Source: Salinicoccus carnicancri Crm | Lineage (GTDB): Bacteria; Bacillota; Bacilli; Staphylococcales; Salinicoccaceae | Length of the DNA stretch: 64,000 nucleotides | Assembly: GCF_000330705.1 (NCBI RefSeq) | Contig: NZ_ANAM01000001.1 | Span: forward strand, 558,001 to 622,000 | Reading direction: 5' to 3' | In this document: piece after piece, positions 1-8,016 of the stretch | Position numbering within the stretch: position 1 is the stretch's first letter | How the letters are laid out: each line of letters opens with the position of its first letter | Notes under the pieces: model-generated | What the model saw: the letters and a program-made list of their open reading frames with translations, nothing else | The model's database searches: none | Told to the model about the DNA's origin: nothing | Translations under genes and position numbers: made by a program

Positions 1-325
1 CACGTTCCCCGCTTAATGTATCCCCGAATATTTCACGGGGAAGATTGAGGTTGTCGAACACGGTACCTGCAATCATCGGTGAGCTCTGGAATGCCATGCC
101 GACCTCTTTGCGGAGTTCTATGATATCGATATCCGCAAGGTTTTCACCCCGGTAGTATACGGCGCCCCCGTCCGGTGAGAGCAGTCCGTTTATGTGTTTC
201 AGGCAGGTCGTCTTCCCGGCGCCGCTGGGCCCCACGAATGTGGTGATGCGGCTTTCCCGGAAATCGCCCGTAATATTATGGAGAATGCCGCCGTGGCTGA
301 CATTGTTGAATTTTATGATGCTCAT
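1..325 (-). CDS. ABC transporter ATP-binding protein, N-terminal part (cut by window edge)
   Basis: This is the first 108 codons of an ATPase that energises a membrane transporter; the rest lies outside the window. The ATG at 325 follows a strong ribosome site (AAAGGGGGG) at normal spacing. The Walker A motif GPSGAGKT lies at about residues 32-39, and a Q-loop (GMAFQSSP) lies at about 76-83, followed by GTVFDNLNLP. That stretch resembles the FetA/YbbL type of ATPase that pairs with a UPF0014 permease, but the signature motif and Walker B are off the edge, so the substrate stays open. It is transcribed divergently from the DUF72 gene, with only about 50 bp between the two starts. Confidence 0.85.
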   Translation of the reverse strand, partial: MSIIKFNNVSHGGILHNITGDFRESRITTFVGPSGAGKTTCLKHINGLLSPDGGAVYYRGENLADIDIIELRKEVGMAFQSSPMIAGTVFDNLNLPREIFGDTLSGER

Positions 326-376
326 GAGTACATGCCCCCCTTTAAAATTGTGTTACAATAAAGTAAGGTGATTTTA

Positions 377-1225
377 ATGATTTATGCAGGACTGACTGGG
401 TGGGGAGATCACCATGATCTCTACACAGATATTACCAATAAAAAAGATAAACTTGCTACATATTCATCCAATTTTCCGATTGTGGAGCTGGATGCGACCT
501 ATTATGCCATCCAGCGTACTTCAACCATCGAAAAATGGTGCAGTGAGACGCCGGAGAAATTCAGGTTCGTAGTCAAGGCCCATCAGTACATGACGGGCCA
601 CAGTGACTACCGTGACCATTACGACTCCATAAAGGAAGTATTTGCCGCCTACCGCGACATGCTTCTGCCGATGGAGAAGGCGGGGAAGCTCGCTTTTGTA
701 CTGTTGCAGTTTCCGCCGTGGTTCGATTGTACAAACAAAAATATCCGCTATGTAAAATATGCCATTACGCAGCTCGTACCATACAAGGTAGCCGTCGAGT
801 TCAGGAACCAAACATGGTTTTCCGAAAATTATCGTGAGGAGACCCTCGCTTTCCTCCACGCAAACGGTGCCATACACAGTATCTGTGATGAACCGCAGGC
901 CGGCGTGGGCAGCATCCCCTTCGTTGCACGGGTGACCGACAGGACGGCCTTCATCAGGCTCCACGGCCGCAACACCCACGGTTGGACCCAAAAGGACAGA
1001 ACGAGCGAGGAATGGCGCAATGTGAGGTATCTCTATGATTATAACAGAACTGAACTGGAATGGCTGAAGCGTCAGGTTGAAATCCTGGCCCACAAGACAA
1101 AGGACATATACATCGTCTTCAACAACAATTCCGGCGGCCACGCCGCCGGAAACGCACAGGATTTTCTGAAGATGATGAATATCAGATATGAAGGACTTTC
1201 GCCCAAGCAATTGAGATTGTTTTGA
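377..1225 (+). CDS. yunF: DUF72 family protein (YunF/YecE-like)
   Basis: A 282-residue cytoplasmic protein of the DUF72 family, a TIM-barrel-like family without an established activity. It opens with the family's typical AGLTGWGDH stretch and keeps the ELDATYYA and VEFRNQTWF blocks. A GTG at 368 is in frame, but AAGGTG at 365-370 sits six bases before the ATG at 377, so that ATG is taken as the start. It is followed by yunE and yunD homologues in the same order as the Bacillus yun group, which supports the family call. Function is unknown. Confidence 0.85.
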   Translation: MIYAGLTGWGDHHDLYTDITNKKDKLATYSSNFPIVELDATYYAIQRTSTIEKWCSETPEKFRFVVKAHQYMTGHSDYRDHYDSIKEVFAAYRDMLLPMEKAGKLAFVLLQFPPWFDCTNKNIRYVKYAITQLVPYKVAVEFRNQTWFSENYREETLAFLHANGAIHSICDEPQAGVGSIPFVARVTDRTAFIRLHGRNTHGWTQKDRTSEEWRNVRYLYDYNRTELEWLKRQVEILAHKTKDIYIVFNNNSGGHAAGNAQDFLKMMNIRYEGLSPKQLRLF

Positions 1226-1294
1226 TATCGGGACATCCTCCTGATGTACAAGCGGAGCCCTGTCTCCAGGCAGGACTTTAAAGGAGAAAAGCCT

Positions 1295-2116
1295 ATGGAA
1301 TATCTCATATTGATTTTAATCGGGCTGATGGCGGCGGCACTGGGTGCACTGATCGGCATCGGCGGCGGAGTGATCATCGTCCCGCTCCTCATCTTCTTCG
1401 GCATTGATATGGGAGTGCTGGACCGCATCACTCCGCAGACGGCTGTCGGGACATCGAGCCTTGTACTGATTGTCATCGGCCTGTCGGCAATGATGTCATA
1501 TGGCCGCAGTAATCAGCTGGACAGGAAGAACGGCATGCTCTTCCTTATAGGAATCATGCCCGGTGCATTCGCGGGATCCTATGCAAGCCGGCTGTTCACA
1601 ACAGACAGCTTCAATCTGTATTTCGGACTGTTCCTGATATTCCTGAGCATGATCCTCATCCTGAGGAACAGGATCCGGCCGATTACAATATTCCAGGATG
1701 AACGCTATGTGAAACCGCACGTGGACCATATGGGGGAAGTGCACCATTACGGTTTTGCACCGTGGATTGCGGTCACCTCCACATTCATCGTCGGTTTCTT
1801 CACAGGCCTTTTCGGCATCGGCGGCGGGGCATTGATGACACCGCTCATGCTGATCGCATTCCGGATGCCGGCCTCGATTGCCATCGGCACGAGCATGATG
1901 ATGGTGTTCTTCTCGGGACTCTCGGCAGCCTCCGGGCATGTGCTGCAGGGCAACGTCGACTACTGGTATGCAGCATTTATATTGCCGGCGGCTTTCCTGG
2001 GTGCGAAAATCGGAGTGTGGATCAACCAGAAGTTCAAATCCGATTCCCTTGTCGTTGTGCTGCGGACAGTGCTCATGCTGCTCGGAATATATATGATTTT
2101 ACAGACAATCCTATAG
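1295..2116 (+). CDS. yunE: TauE/SafE family membrane transporter (YunE-like)
   Basis: A 273-residue integral membrane protein of the TauE/SafE family, whose members are proposed exporters of sulfite or organosulfonates. The hydrophobic helices come in two related halves, each with a glycine-rich GIGGG element (near residue 23, and again in GLFGIGGGALMTP near the middle), the hallmark duplication of the family. An in-frame ATG exists at 1244, but AAGGAG just before 1295 and the immediate start of the first helix favour 1295. It lies 10 bp upstream of yunD and probably shares its transcript. The substrate cannot be read from sequence. Confidence 0.85.
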   Translation: MEYLILILIGLMAAALGALIGIGGGVIIVPLLIFFGIDMGVLDRITPQTAVGTSSLVLIVIGLSAMMSYGRSNQLDRKNGMLFLIGIMPGAFAGSYASRLFTTDSFNLYFGLFLIFLSMILILRNRIRPITIFQDERYVKPHVDHMGEVHHYGFAPWIAVTSTFIVGFFTGLFGIGGGALMTPLMLIAFRMPASIAIGTSMMMVFFSGLSAASGHVLQGNVDYWYAAFILPAAFLGAKIGVWINQKFKSDSLVVVLRTVLMLLGIYMILQTIL

Positions 2117-2126
2117 AGGTGATCAG

Positions 2127-3443
2127 ATGGAGATAAAACTTTTCCATACCAACGATGTGCACAGCCATCTGTACAACTATTTAAAAATAATGTCTTTTTT
2201 GAAGAATAAAAAGCGCCAGCACGGAGATAACATGGTCTATGTCGACCTCGGCGACCATGTCGACCGCTCCCACCCCTATACCGAAGCGACACTCGGCAAA
2301 GGGAATATAGAGCTCCTCAATGAGGCGGGATGCGAGGTGGCTACGATCGGCAACAACGAAGGCATCACGCTGCAGAAGGAAGACCTGCAGACACTCTACG
2401 ATGATGCGGATTTCGACGTCATCTGTGCCAACCTGCGTGAAGTGGGGAGCACCGATCCGTTCTTCAGACCATATGTCATAAAGAAGATCCGGGGCATCAA
2501 ATTCGGCTTCATCGCTGCGACAGTGGAATTCACACCCTTCTACAAGGCGCTCGGCTGGGAAGTATCCGAAGCTTTCGACTGGGTTCTTGATGCCATCCGG
2601 GAAATCAATACGGAAGTCGACTGCATTGTGATGATGAGCCATCTCGGCCGATATGATGACGAGTCTCTTGCGATGATGTTCCCTGAGATAGACGTCATCC
2701 TGAGTTCACATACCCATCACTATCTGCCTGAAGGCGAGTGGGTGGGCGATACGCTGCTTGCGGCTGCCGGGCGTTTCGGCGATTTCACCGGGGAGGTCAC
2801 ACTCAATTTCGAGGGCTCGGTGCTGACCCGGAAATCTGCAAAACTGTACGAGACCGACCTGCTCTCAAGCGTTGATGACAACTATTATGATATCGGCAGG
2901 GAGAAGCTCCGGGGAGTGGTCGAAGAGGAGGCAAAACCGATTCCGCGCAGGCTTTATTCGGCAAGTGAGTTTGTCACACGTCTCGCCGCCATGGTGCAGG
3001 AATTTACAAAGAGCGATGCAGGGCTGGTGCACACGGGGCTCGTCGTGAAACCATTCCGGGGCGGGGATCTCACGGACTATGATCTCCACAAAGTACTGCC
3101 GCACGCCATAAATGCGGTGCAGATAGAGCTGACCGGGCGCGAGCTGAAGGAAGTGTTCAACCAGGCGGCCAAACACGAATTCAAAGATGAGATCATCCGC
3201 GGGCTCGGATTCAGGGGGGATATCTTCGGATGCTTCGTGCCCCATGGCATCAGCTATATCCAGTCCGAACGTGAATACTATGTCGGCGGCCGTCTTGTCG
3301 AGGACCGCGGAACATACACTCTCGGGACGCTCGACATGTATACATTCGGCCGCATATTCCCGCAGTTCAGGTACTCCAGGAAGACATACATGATGCCGGA
3401 ATTCCTGCGGGACATCTATAAGAAGTACAACGGCAAAATCTAG
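2127..3443 (+). CDS. yunD: Metallophosphoesterase / 5'-nucleotidase family protein (YunD-like)
   Basis: A 438-residue two-domain enzyme of the UshA-like 5'-nucleotidase family. The N-terminal calcineurin-like domain carries the metal ligands in HTNDVHSH (residues 7-14), DLGDHVDR, IGNNE and SHTHHY; the C-terminal half matches the nucleotidase substrate domain. There is no signal peptide, so it should act in the cytoplasm. The start has GAGGTGATCAG just upstream. The gene is intact even though an insertion sequence begins on the very next base after its TAG; the last 28 bp are duplicated on the far side of the element. The nucleotide substrate is not deducible. Confidence 0.88.
   Translation: MEIKLFHTNDVHSHLYNYLKIMSFLKNKKRQHGDNMVYVDLGDHVDRSHPYTEATLGKGNIELLNEAGCEVATIGNNEGITLQKEDLQTLYDDADFDVICANLREVGSTDPFFRPYVIKKIRGIKFGFIAATVEFTPFYKALGWEVSEAFDWVLDAIREINTEVDCIVMMSHLGRYDDESLAMMFPEIDVILSSHTHHYLPEGEWVGDTLLAAAGRFGDFTGEVTLNFEGSVLTRKSAKLYETDLLSSVDDNYYDIGREKLRGVVEEEAKPIPRRLYSASEFVTRLAAMVQEFTKSDAGLVHTGLVVKPFRGGDLTDYDLHKVLPHAINAVQIELTGRELKEVFNQAAKHEFKDEIIRGLGFRGDIFGCFVPHGISYIQSEREYYVGGRLVEDRGTYTLGTLDMYTFGRIFPQFRYSRKTYMMPEFLRDIYKKYNGKI
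3416..3443 (+). repeat. Left copy of the IS target-site duplication
   Basis: These 28 bases (beginning CTATAAGAAG and ending AAAATCTAG) are the last codons of yunD with its stop. They recur perfectly at 5027-5054, directly behind the insertion sequence. A duplication of this length matches the unusually long target duplications known for IS1202-type elements. Confidence 0.93.
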
Positions 3444-3469
3444 TGTCAACCACAAATGAAAATGTCCCG
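3444..3469 (+). repeat. Left terminal inverted repeat of the IS
   Basis: The left end matches the reverse complement of the right end (5002-5026) with about five mismatches over 25 bases. The inner part, CACAAATGAAAATGTCCC, is repeated again just inside the right end. Confidence 0.85.
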
Positions 3470-3518
3470 GGAATTTAAAATTTAGCGTTTACTATTTGGC
3501 CGGCATCCCCTGTGTCTC

Positions 3519-4931
3519 TCACTGGGGATGCCGGCGTTTGTTTTGTCTGCGTTCCAGGCGCTGCAGGTACTGTTCATAGGAGCGTTGCTTCCATGGATGC
3601 GACAGGGGTGGAATCCAAACACTGCGGAGCGTTTTCTGGGGCACCGGCTCGAATGCAGCGGAGTGTGCATCGACGGCCGGAATCTCCTCCAGAGCGTAAA
3701 CCTGCTCCTGATGCGATACAAACAGTTGACCTGTGCGGGTTTCAATCACCATAACTTTGGTCTTTCTGTTTAAATAGATGACCTTTCCGGTCTCTGTGAT
3801 CAATCGGTATTTCTTGTTCTTATACTGGATCGCATGGCCGTTGTCGATCGTCCGGAACTCGAACCGGGCGAGAATCCGGTCCAGATCAATGCCAGCGGGG
3901 AGTGCTTCAAACACGGATGGATAGGATTCCGGCTTAAAGGCAAACTGTCTGTTAAACCGGGGGACATAGGTTTCCAAAAATTGATTTGCCGCCGGAATAG
4001 AGGTAATATGATGTTCAGCTAGTGCTTTCACTAGCCGGTCTTGTAACGTACCGAAGGCCCGCTCTACGCGGCCTTTGGCCTGGGGGATGGAAGTCGTCGA
4101 AAGCTCGATCCCCAGCGTTTGACAGGCATATCCATATTGGGTGTTGGCTCTCGGGGTGTTGTCCCGGGAGCCTCTTTTCGTTTCATAGTTAAAAACGGTA
4201 CGGTTATCCGTCAACAGGCGGTACGGGAGACCGTATTGGGTTAAGCACTGTTCGGTAATCGCATAGTAGCCGTTCAATGTCTCCTGATGATCAAACCAGG
4301 CGCCGACGATCTGACGGGTACAATCATCGATGGCGATGTGCAGATGGGCATAGTCATGCCGTTCACCAAACCACTTGTGCATGGAGGCATCCATCTGGAG
4401 GAGCTCTCCAAATGCTTTGGCCCGGGGGCGTGTCGGATGGGCTTTGACCGGATCGACCAGGCTTACTTCCACCAGTAATGCTTCTTCCCGCCGGGTCATA
4501 TGGTTGGCGGACCGGGCCTTCTGTTTCAGCCGGTCTTTCATCATCCGCTTTGTCTGCCGCGTTGATTTGGGAGACAATGTATTGGTCCGGTCCATGAGGG
4601 TCCGCAGGGCGGTATAGGAAATGGAGATGCCGTCGGTCTCTCTCAGTTTTTCATGAAAATGCTTAAAGTTATACCCATCATATTTTGTCCGGTACAGCCG
4701 GATGATGGTCCGTCTCAGATCCGGGTCAAGGGTTGTGGCCGGTTTTCGGCCGGTGTTCCCGTGCCGGAATCCCTTCCTGCCTTTCTCATGATAGGTCTGG
4801 ACCAATCGGTTGATCTGTCTCCGGGTGAGATTCAATTCAATCTCCGCTCTCGTCTTTGTTTTCTGTCCATTCACGACCGCTTTAATGATGCGATACTTGT
4901 CCTGTTCTCTCATGGTTAGATACTCCTTCAT
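3519..4931 (-). CDS. ISNCY/IS1202-family transposase
   Basis: A 470-residue DDE transposase that cuts and joins the ends of this element. An N-terminal helix-turn-helix region (residues about 10-60, with LTRRQINRLV) is followed by an integrase-type core: first Asp in LLQMDASMHKW, second in RLLTDNRTVF, Glu in QAKGRVERAFGT. The C-terminal part is basic. Two starts are plausible: ATG 4931 behind AGGAGGCGACATC, or ATG six codons later behind AAGGAGTATCTAACC; the first is used. No frameshift or stop interrupts the reading frame, so the protein may be active. Confidence 0.92.
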   Translation of the reverse strand: MKEYLTMREQDKYRIIKAVVNGQKTKTRAEIELNLTRRQINRLVQTYHEKGRKGFRHGNTGRKPATTLDPDLRRTIIRLYRTKYDGYNFKHFHEKLRETDGISISYTALRTLMDRTNTLSPKSTRQTKRMMKDRLKQKARSANHMTRREEALLVEVSLVDPVKAHPTRPRAKAFGELLQMDASMHKWFGERHDYAHLHIAIDDCTRQIVGAWFDHQETLNGYYAITEQCLTQYGLPYRLLTDNRTVFNYETKRGSRDNTPRANTQYGYACQTLGIELSTTSIPQAKGRVERAFGTLQDRLVKALAEHHITSIPAANQFLETYVPRFNRQFAFKPESYPSVFEALPAGIDLDRILARFEFRTIDNGHAIQYKNKKYRLITETGKVIYLNRKTKVMVIETRTGQLFVSHQEQVYALEEIPAVDAHSAAFEPVPQKTLRSVWIPPLSHPWKQRSYEQYLQRLERRQNKRRHPQ

Positions 4932-4977
4932 GATGTCGCCTCCTGGTATGTACTTTCTATCTTAGTGTATACCAGCG

Positions 4978-5026
4978 GGACATTTTCATTTGTGATTACT
5001 TAGGACATTATCACTTGTGTTTCACA
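4978..5026 (-). repeat. Right end of the IS with iterated terminal motif
   Basis: Read inwards, the right end holds CACAAGTGATAATGTCC at the tip and a second, better copy CACAAATGAAAATGTCCC about 20 bp further in. The inner copy is identical to the motif at the left end. Such iteration suggests multiple transposase-binding sites. Confidence 0.75.
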
Positions 5027-5054
5027 CTATAAGAAGTACAACGGCAAAATCTAG
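5027..5054 (+). repeat. Right copy of the IS target-site duplication
   Basis: A perfect second copy of 3416-3443. It is a non-functional stub of the yunD 3' end. The next base begins the -35 hexamer of the downstream promoter. Confidence 0.93.
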
Positions 5055-5083
5055 TTGCGAAGTTTGAGGAATACTGCTATAAT
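5055..5083 (+). promoter_or_regulatory. Sigma-A-type promoter for the lysine riboswitch transcript
   Basis: TTGCGA at 5055-5060 and TATAAT at 5078-5083 are separated by 17 bp. Before the insertion the -35 box directly abutted the yunD stop codon; after it, the duplicated 28 bp still lies upstream, so core promoter spacing is unchanged. Confidence 0.8.
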
Positions 5084-5099
5084 ATCCATGTCAATTGAA

Positions 5100-5320
5100 G
5101 AATGAAAGTAGAGGTTGCACCTTTCAGGAGTACCCGGTGGAGCAGGCATGCTCTGAAGCCGCGGAAAAGGGGAAGCTGCCGAAGATCACCGTCCGGCGGG
5201 ACGCTGATCTGGGACCGGGTTTAACAGATCCGGTACTGTCATTACGGTGATGCGCTACATTAATGTGATCCTGGACGTCACAGTGGCTGATTCTGTAATG
5301 CTGCTGTGGCGTCTTTTATT
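5100..5320 (+). promoter_or_regulatory. Lysine riboswitch (L box) with intrinsic terminator
   Basis: The leader carries L-box landmarks in order: AGAGGTTGCACC at about 5110, AGGAGTA, GGAAAAGGGGAAGCTGCCGAAG at about 5163-5184 (key element GGGGAAGC..GCCGAAG), a CTGGGACCGGG..CCGG arm and ACTGTCATTACGG. GTAG near 5108 can pair with CTAC near 5256 to close the multi-helix core. A terminator follows: GACGTCACAG (5274-5283) pairs with CTGTGGCGTC (5304-5313) and runs into TTTT. Lysine binding should therefore stop transcription before the NhaC-family gene. The call is based on conserved motifs read by eye. Confidence 0.85.
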
Positions 5321-5348
5321 ATTGAAAATATTCAACGGAGGTAAATAG

Positions 5349-6932
5349 ATGGATACTATATTGAACTGGGAATACATATCGCTTGTTCCACCGCTGCTCA
5401 CACTGCTGCTGGTGCTGGCGACCCGTAAAGTCGGAATCAGTCTCGGCATCGGGATCATCACTTCGGCTTTTCTTGTTGCAGAGGGCGGCATCGGGGGGAT
5501 GATCCGGACTGTGTGGGAATCGTTCGCGATGATTTTCGTTGTGGACGGTGCGATCAATACCTGGAATGCATTCATCCTCATCTTTCTGACTTTCCTCGGC
5601 ATGATGACTGCATTCATGAATATGTCAGGCGGCGCAAAGGCATTTACTGCCTGGGCGCTCACTAAAGTGAAGAAAAGGGGGCAGGCGAACTTCGCGACGG
5701 CCCTGCTCGGCATCGTCGTCTTCATCGATGACTATTTCAGTGCGCTGATCGTCGGCCAGGTCGCAAAGCCGCTGACTGACAAGTATCAGGTGTCGCGGGC
5801 GAAACTTGCCTATTTCATCGATACGACCGCTTCCCCTGTGTCGGTGATCGCACCGGTTTCAAGCTGGGGTGCGGGAATCATGGGCCTGGTTGCACCGCTT
5901 CTCGCAGCCGGCGGCCTGGTCGCAGTGACACCGTTCCAGGCCTTCATCTACATGATTCCGATGAACCTCTACGTCCTGACTGCGCTCGCGATGATGTTCA
6001 TCGTCATCGCCACACGGTTCGACATCGGGCCGATGCGCAAGCAGGAAAGGCGGGCCATCGAAGACGGTGTGCTCGTTGAGAATGCGATGGAGGCGCCGGG
6101 GGCGACGGATGAGGAACTGCCCGTACATGAAGAGAGTTCTCCCAAAGCGCTGATCGTGCCGATACTCGGACTTGCAGTAACGGTCGTCATCGCAATGCTT
6201 ATCACCGGTGGTATCGAGGGCGGGGAGTGGACACTTCTCAGCATGTTTGAGAATACACTGGTCACCCATTCGCTCCTGCTCGGCGGCGTGGTCGGTTTTG
6301 TCCTCAGTCTGTTCTATTTCTTCAGCTATACGCGCAGAAACAACGAATTCGGCAAAACGGAAGTTTGGCTCGGCGTCAAAACGGGATTCCTGGCAATGTT
6401 TCCGGCAATGCTTGTGTTGACACTGGCATGGATGATTGGTGAACTGATTTCAGCCATCGGAACCGGTGAACTGCTCGGCGACATGGTCCAGCAGTCCAGC
6501 CTGCCGGTGAGTCTGCTGCCTGCTGTCGTATTTGCAGTGGCCTGCCTTATGGCGGTAGCGACGGGGACAAGCTGGGGATCCTTCGGCATACTGATCCCGA
6601 TTGCCGGAGAGATCATGATTTCAATCGGTCAGACTGACCTTCTGCTGCCTGCGATTGCAGCGATTCTCGCGGGGTCGGTGTTCGGTGACCACTGTTCACC
6701 GATCTCGGATTCCACTATCCTGTCATCGACGGGGGCGGGCTGTAACCATATTGTACATGTCATGACCCAGCTGCCCTATGCATTGCTGTCAGCGACGATT
6801 GCACTGGCCGGGTACATCGTACTCGGAATCACGACAAGCGTATGGCTTGCGCTTGGCACGATTATCGTACTGCTCGCAGTTGTGACGGTCATATCAAAAT
6901 TTGTCTATTCACCGATTGTCAAAAAAGTTTAA
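5349..6932 (+). CDS. lysW: NhaC-family transporter under lysine riboswitch control, probable lysine transporter (LysW type)
   Basis: A 527-residue polytopic membrane protein of the NhaC Na+/H+ antiporter superfamily. The hydrophobic segments span most of the chain, with a hydrophilic loop at about residues 220-265 and conserved FIDDYFSALIVG, TASPVSVIAP and GDHCSPISDSTI blocks. The start has CGGAGGTAAATAG upstream. L-box control is known to mark the LysW subgroup, proposed to move lysine rather than to act in pH homeostasis; the riboswitch here points to that role. A simple Na+/H+ exchange function cannot be excluded by sequence alone. Confidence 0.8.
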   Translation: MDTILNWEYISLVPPLLTLLLVLATRKVGISLGIGIITSAFLVAEGGIGGMIRTVWESFAMIFVVDGAINTWNAFILIFLTFLGMMTAFMNMSGGAKAFTAWALTKVKKRGQANFATALLGIVVFIDDYFSALIVGQVAKPLTDKYQVSRAKLAYFIDTTASPVSVIAPVSSWGAGIMGLVAPLLAAGGLVAVTPFQAFIYMIPMNLYVLTALAMMFIVIATRFDIGPMRKQERRAIEDGVLVENAMEAPGATDEELPVHEESSPKALIVPILGLAVTVVIAMLITGGIEGGEWTLLSMFENTLVTHSLLLGGVVGFVLSLFYFFSYTRRNNEFGKTEVWLGVKTGFLAMFPAMLVLTLAWMIGELISAIGTGELLGDMVQQSSLPVSLLPAVVFAVACLMAVATGTSWGSFGILIPIAGEIMISIGQTDLLLPAIAAILAGSVFGDHCSPISDSTILSSTGAGCNHIVHVMTQLPYALLSATIALAGYIVLGITTSVWLALGTIIVLLAVVTVISKFVYSPIVKKV

Positions 6933-6945
6933 TAATTTCATGATT

Positions 6946-6974
6946 CCCCGCATGGCAGCTGCCATGCGGGGTTT
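6946..6974 (+). terminator. Intrinsic terminator after the NhaC-family gene
   Basis: CCCCGCATGGC pairs perfectly with GCCATGCGGGG across a two-base loop and is followed by TTT. It ends the riboswitch transcript before lipA. Confidence 0.85.
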
Positions 6975-7091
6975 AAAATTAAAATCCATCTTGAAAATGA
7001 GGGATATAGCCATATATTGAAATTCTTTGTCTCATGAAAGTGCCAAGTATGCTAATATGGGGATAACTTTTCTTATGGGGGGCTTAACTGC

Positions 7092-8012
7092 ATGGCTACT
7101 AAAAATGAAGAAATTCTGAGAAAACCGGATTGGCTTAAAATAAGACTGAATACGAACAAGAACTACACCGGCCTGAAGAAAATGATGAGAGAGAAGGGCT
7201 TACATACTGTATGCGAAGAAGCGAAGTGTCCGAACATCCACGAATGCTGGGCTGAAAGGCGTACTGCGACATTCATGATCCTGGGTGCAGTCTGCACCCG
7301 TGCCTGCAGATTTTGTGCAGTCAAGACGGGTCTGCCGAACGAACTGGATTGGGATGAACCGAACCGGGTGGCTGAATCAGTCAAACTGATGAACCTTAAG
7401 CACGTTGTCATCACAGCTGTTGCAAGGGATGACCTGAAAGACGCAGGGTCAAGAGTGTATGCTGAAACTGTCAAACGTGTAAGAGAAGAGAATCCATATA
7501 CGACCATTGAAGTGCTGCCGTCCGATATGGGTGGTGAATTCGATAACCTGAAGACCCTGATGGATGCAAAACCGGATATCATGAACCATAATATCGAAAC
7601 AGTCGAACGCCTGACACCGAAAGTGAGGGCAAAGGCGAAATACTGGAGAACGATGGAGTTCCTGAAACGGGCCAAAGAGATCAACCCCGACATCCCGACG
7701 AAATCAAGCATCATGGTCGGCCTCGGTGAAACTGTCGAGGAACTCCATCAGACGATGGATGACCTGAGAGCGCACAATGTGGATATACTGACAATCGGAC
7801 AGTATCTGCAGCCGTCCAGGAAACATCTGAACGTACAGAAGTACTACACGCCGCTTGAGTTCGGCAAATTGAGGAAAGCAGCCATGGAAAAAGGCTTCAA
7901 ACACTGTGAGGCAGGTCCTATGGTCCGTTCAAGCTACCATGCAGACGAACAAGTCAATGCGGCAGCACGGGCCAAGCAGGCTAAAGGTGATGAACTGTTG
8001 AAAGGTGAGTAA
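7092..8012 (+). CDS. lipA: Lipoyl synthase
   Basis: A 306-residue radical-SAM enzyme that inserts two sulfur atoms into protein-bound octanoyl chains to make lipoyl cofactor. The auxiliary cluster cysteines are in [12 protein letters not shown] (about residues 37-48) and the radical-SAM cluster cysteines in CTRACRFC (about 63-70). The C-terminal end has the usual MVRSSYHAD block with the Ser that ligates the auxiliary cluster. The ATG follows GGGGGGC. Its neighbour yutD begins within a few bases of its stop, as in Bacillus and Staphylococcus. Confidence 0.97.
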   Translation: MATKNEEILRKPDWLKIRLNTNKNYTGLKKMMREKGLHTVCEEAKCPNIHECWAERRTATFMILGAVCTRACRFCAVKTGLPNELDWDEPNRVAESVKLMNLKHVVITAVARDDLKDAGSRVYAETVKRVREENPYTTIEVLPSDMGGEFDNLKTLMDAKPDIMNHNIETVERLTPKVRAKAKYWRTMEFLKRAKEINPDIPTKSSIMVGLGETVEELHQTMDDLRAHNVDILTIGQYLQPSRKHLNVQKYYTPLEFGKLRKAAMEKGFKHCEAGPMVRSSYHADEQVNAAARAKQAKGDELLKGE

Positions 8013-8016
8013 CACT

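Larger units (their letters stand above)
3444..5026 (-). mobile_element. IS1202-type (ISNCY group) insertion sequence, 1583 bp, apparently complete
   Basis: The element starts TGTCAACCACAAATGAAAAT on the left; its right end read inwards is TGTGAAACACAAGTGATAAT. These form imperfect terminal inverted repeats of about 25 bp. It is bounded by perfect 28-bp direct repeats and holds one long transposase gene on the minus strand. The perfect duplication and the open transposase frame indicate a recent insertion. It separates yunD from the promoter and riboswitch of the NhaC-family gene without breaking either. Confidence 0.93.

Noticed and set aside
5349-6932. Interpretation as a pH-homeostasis Na+/H+ antiporter only
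   Set aside because: The lysine riboswitch directly upstream makes a lysine-linked role more likely, though the family name is kept in the call.
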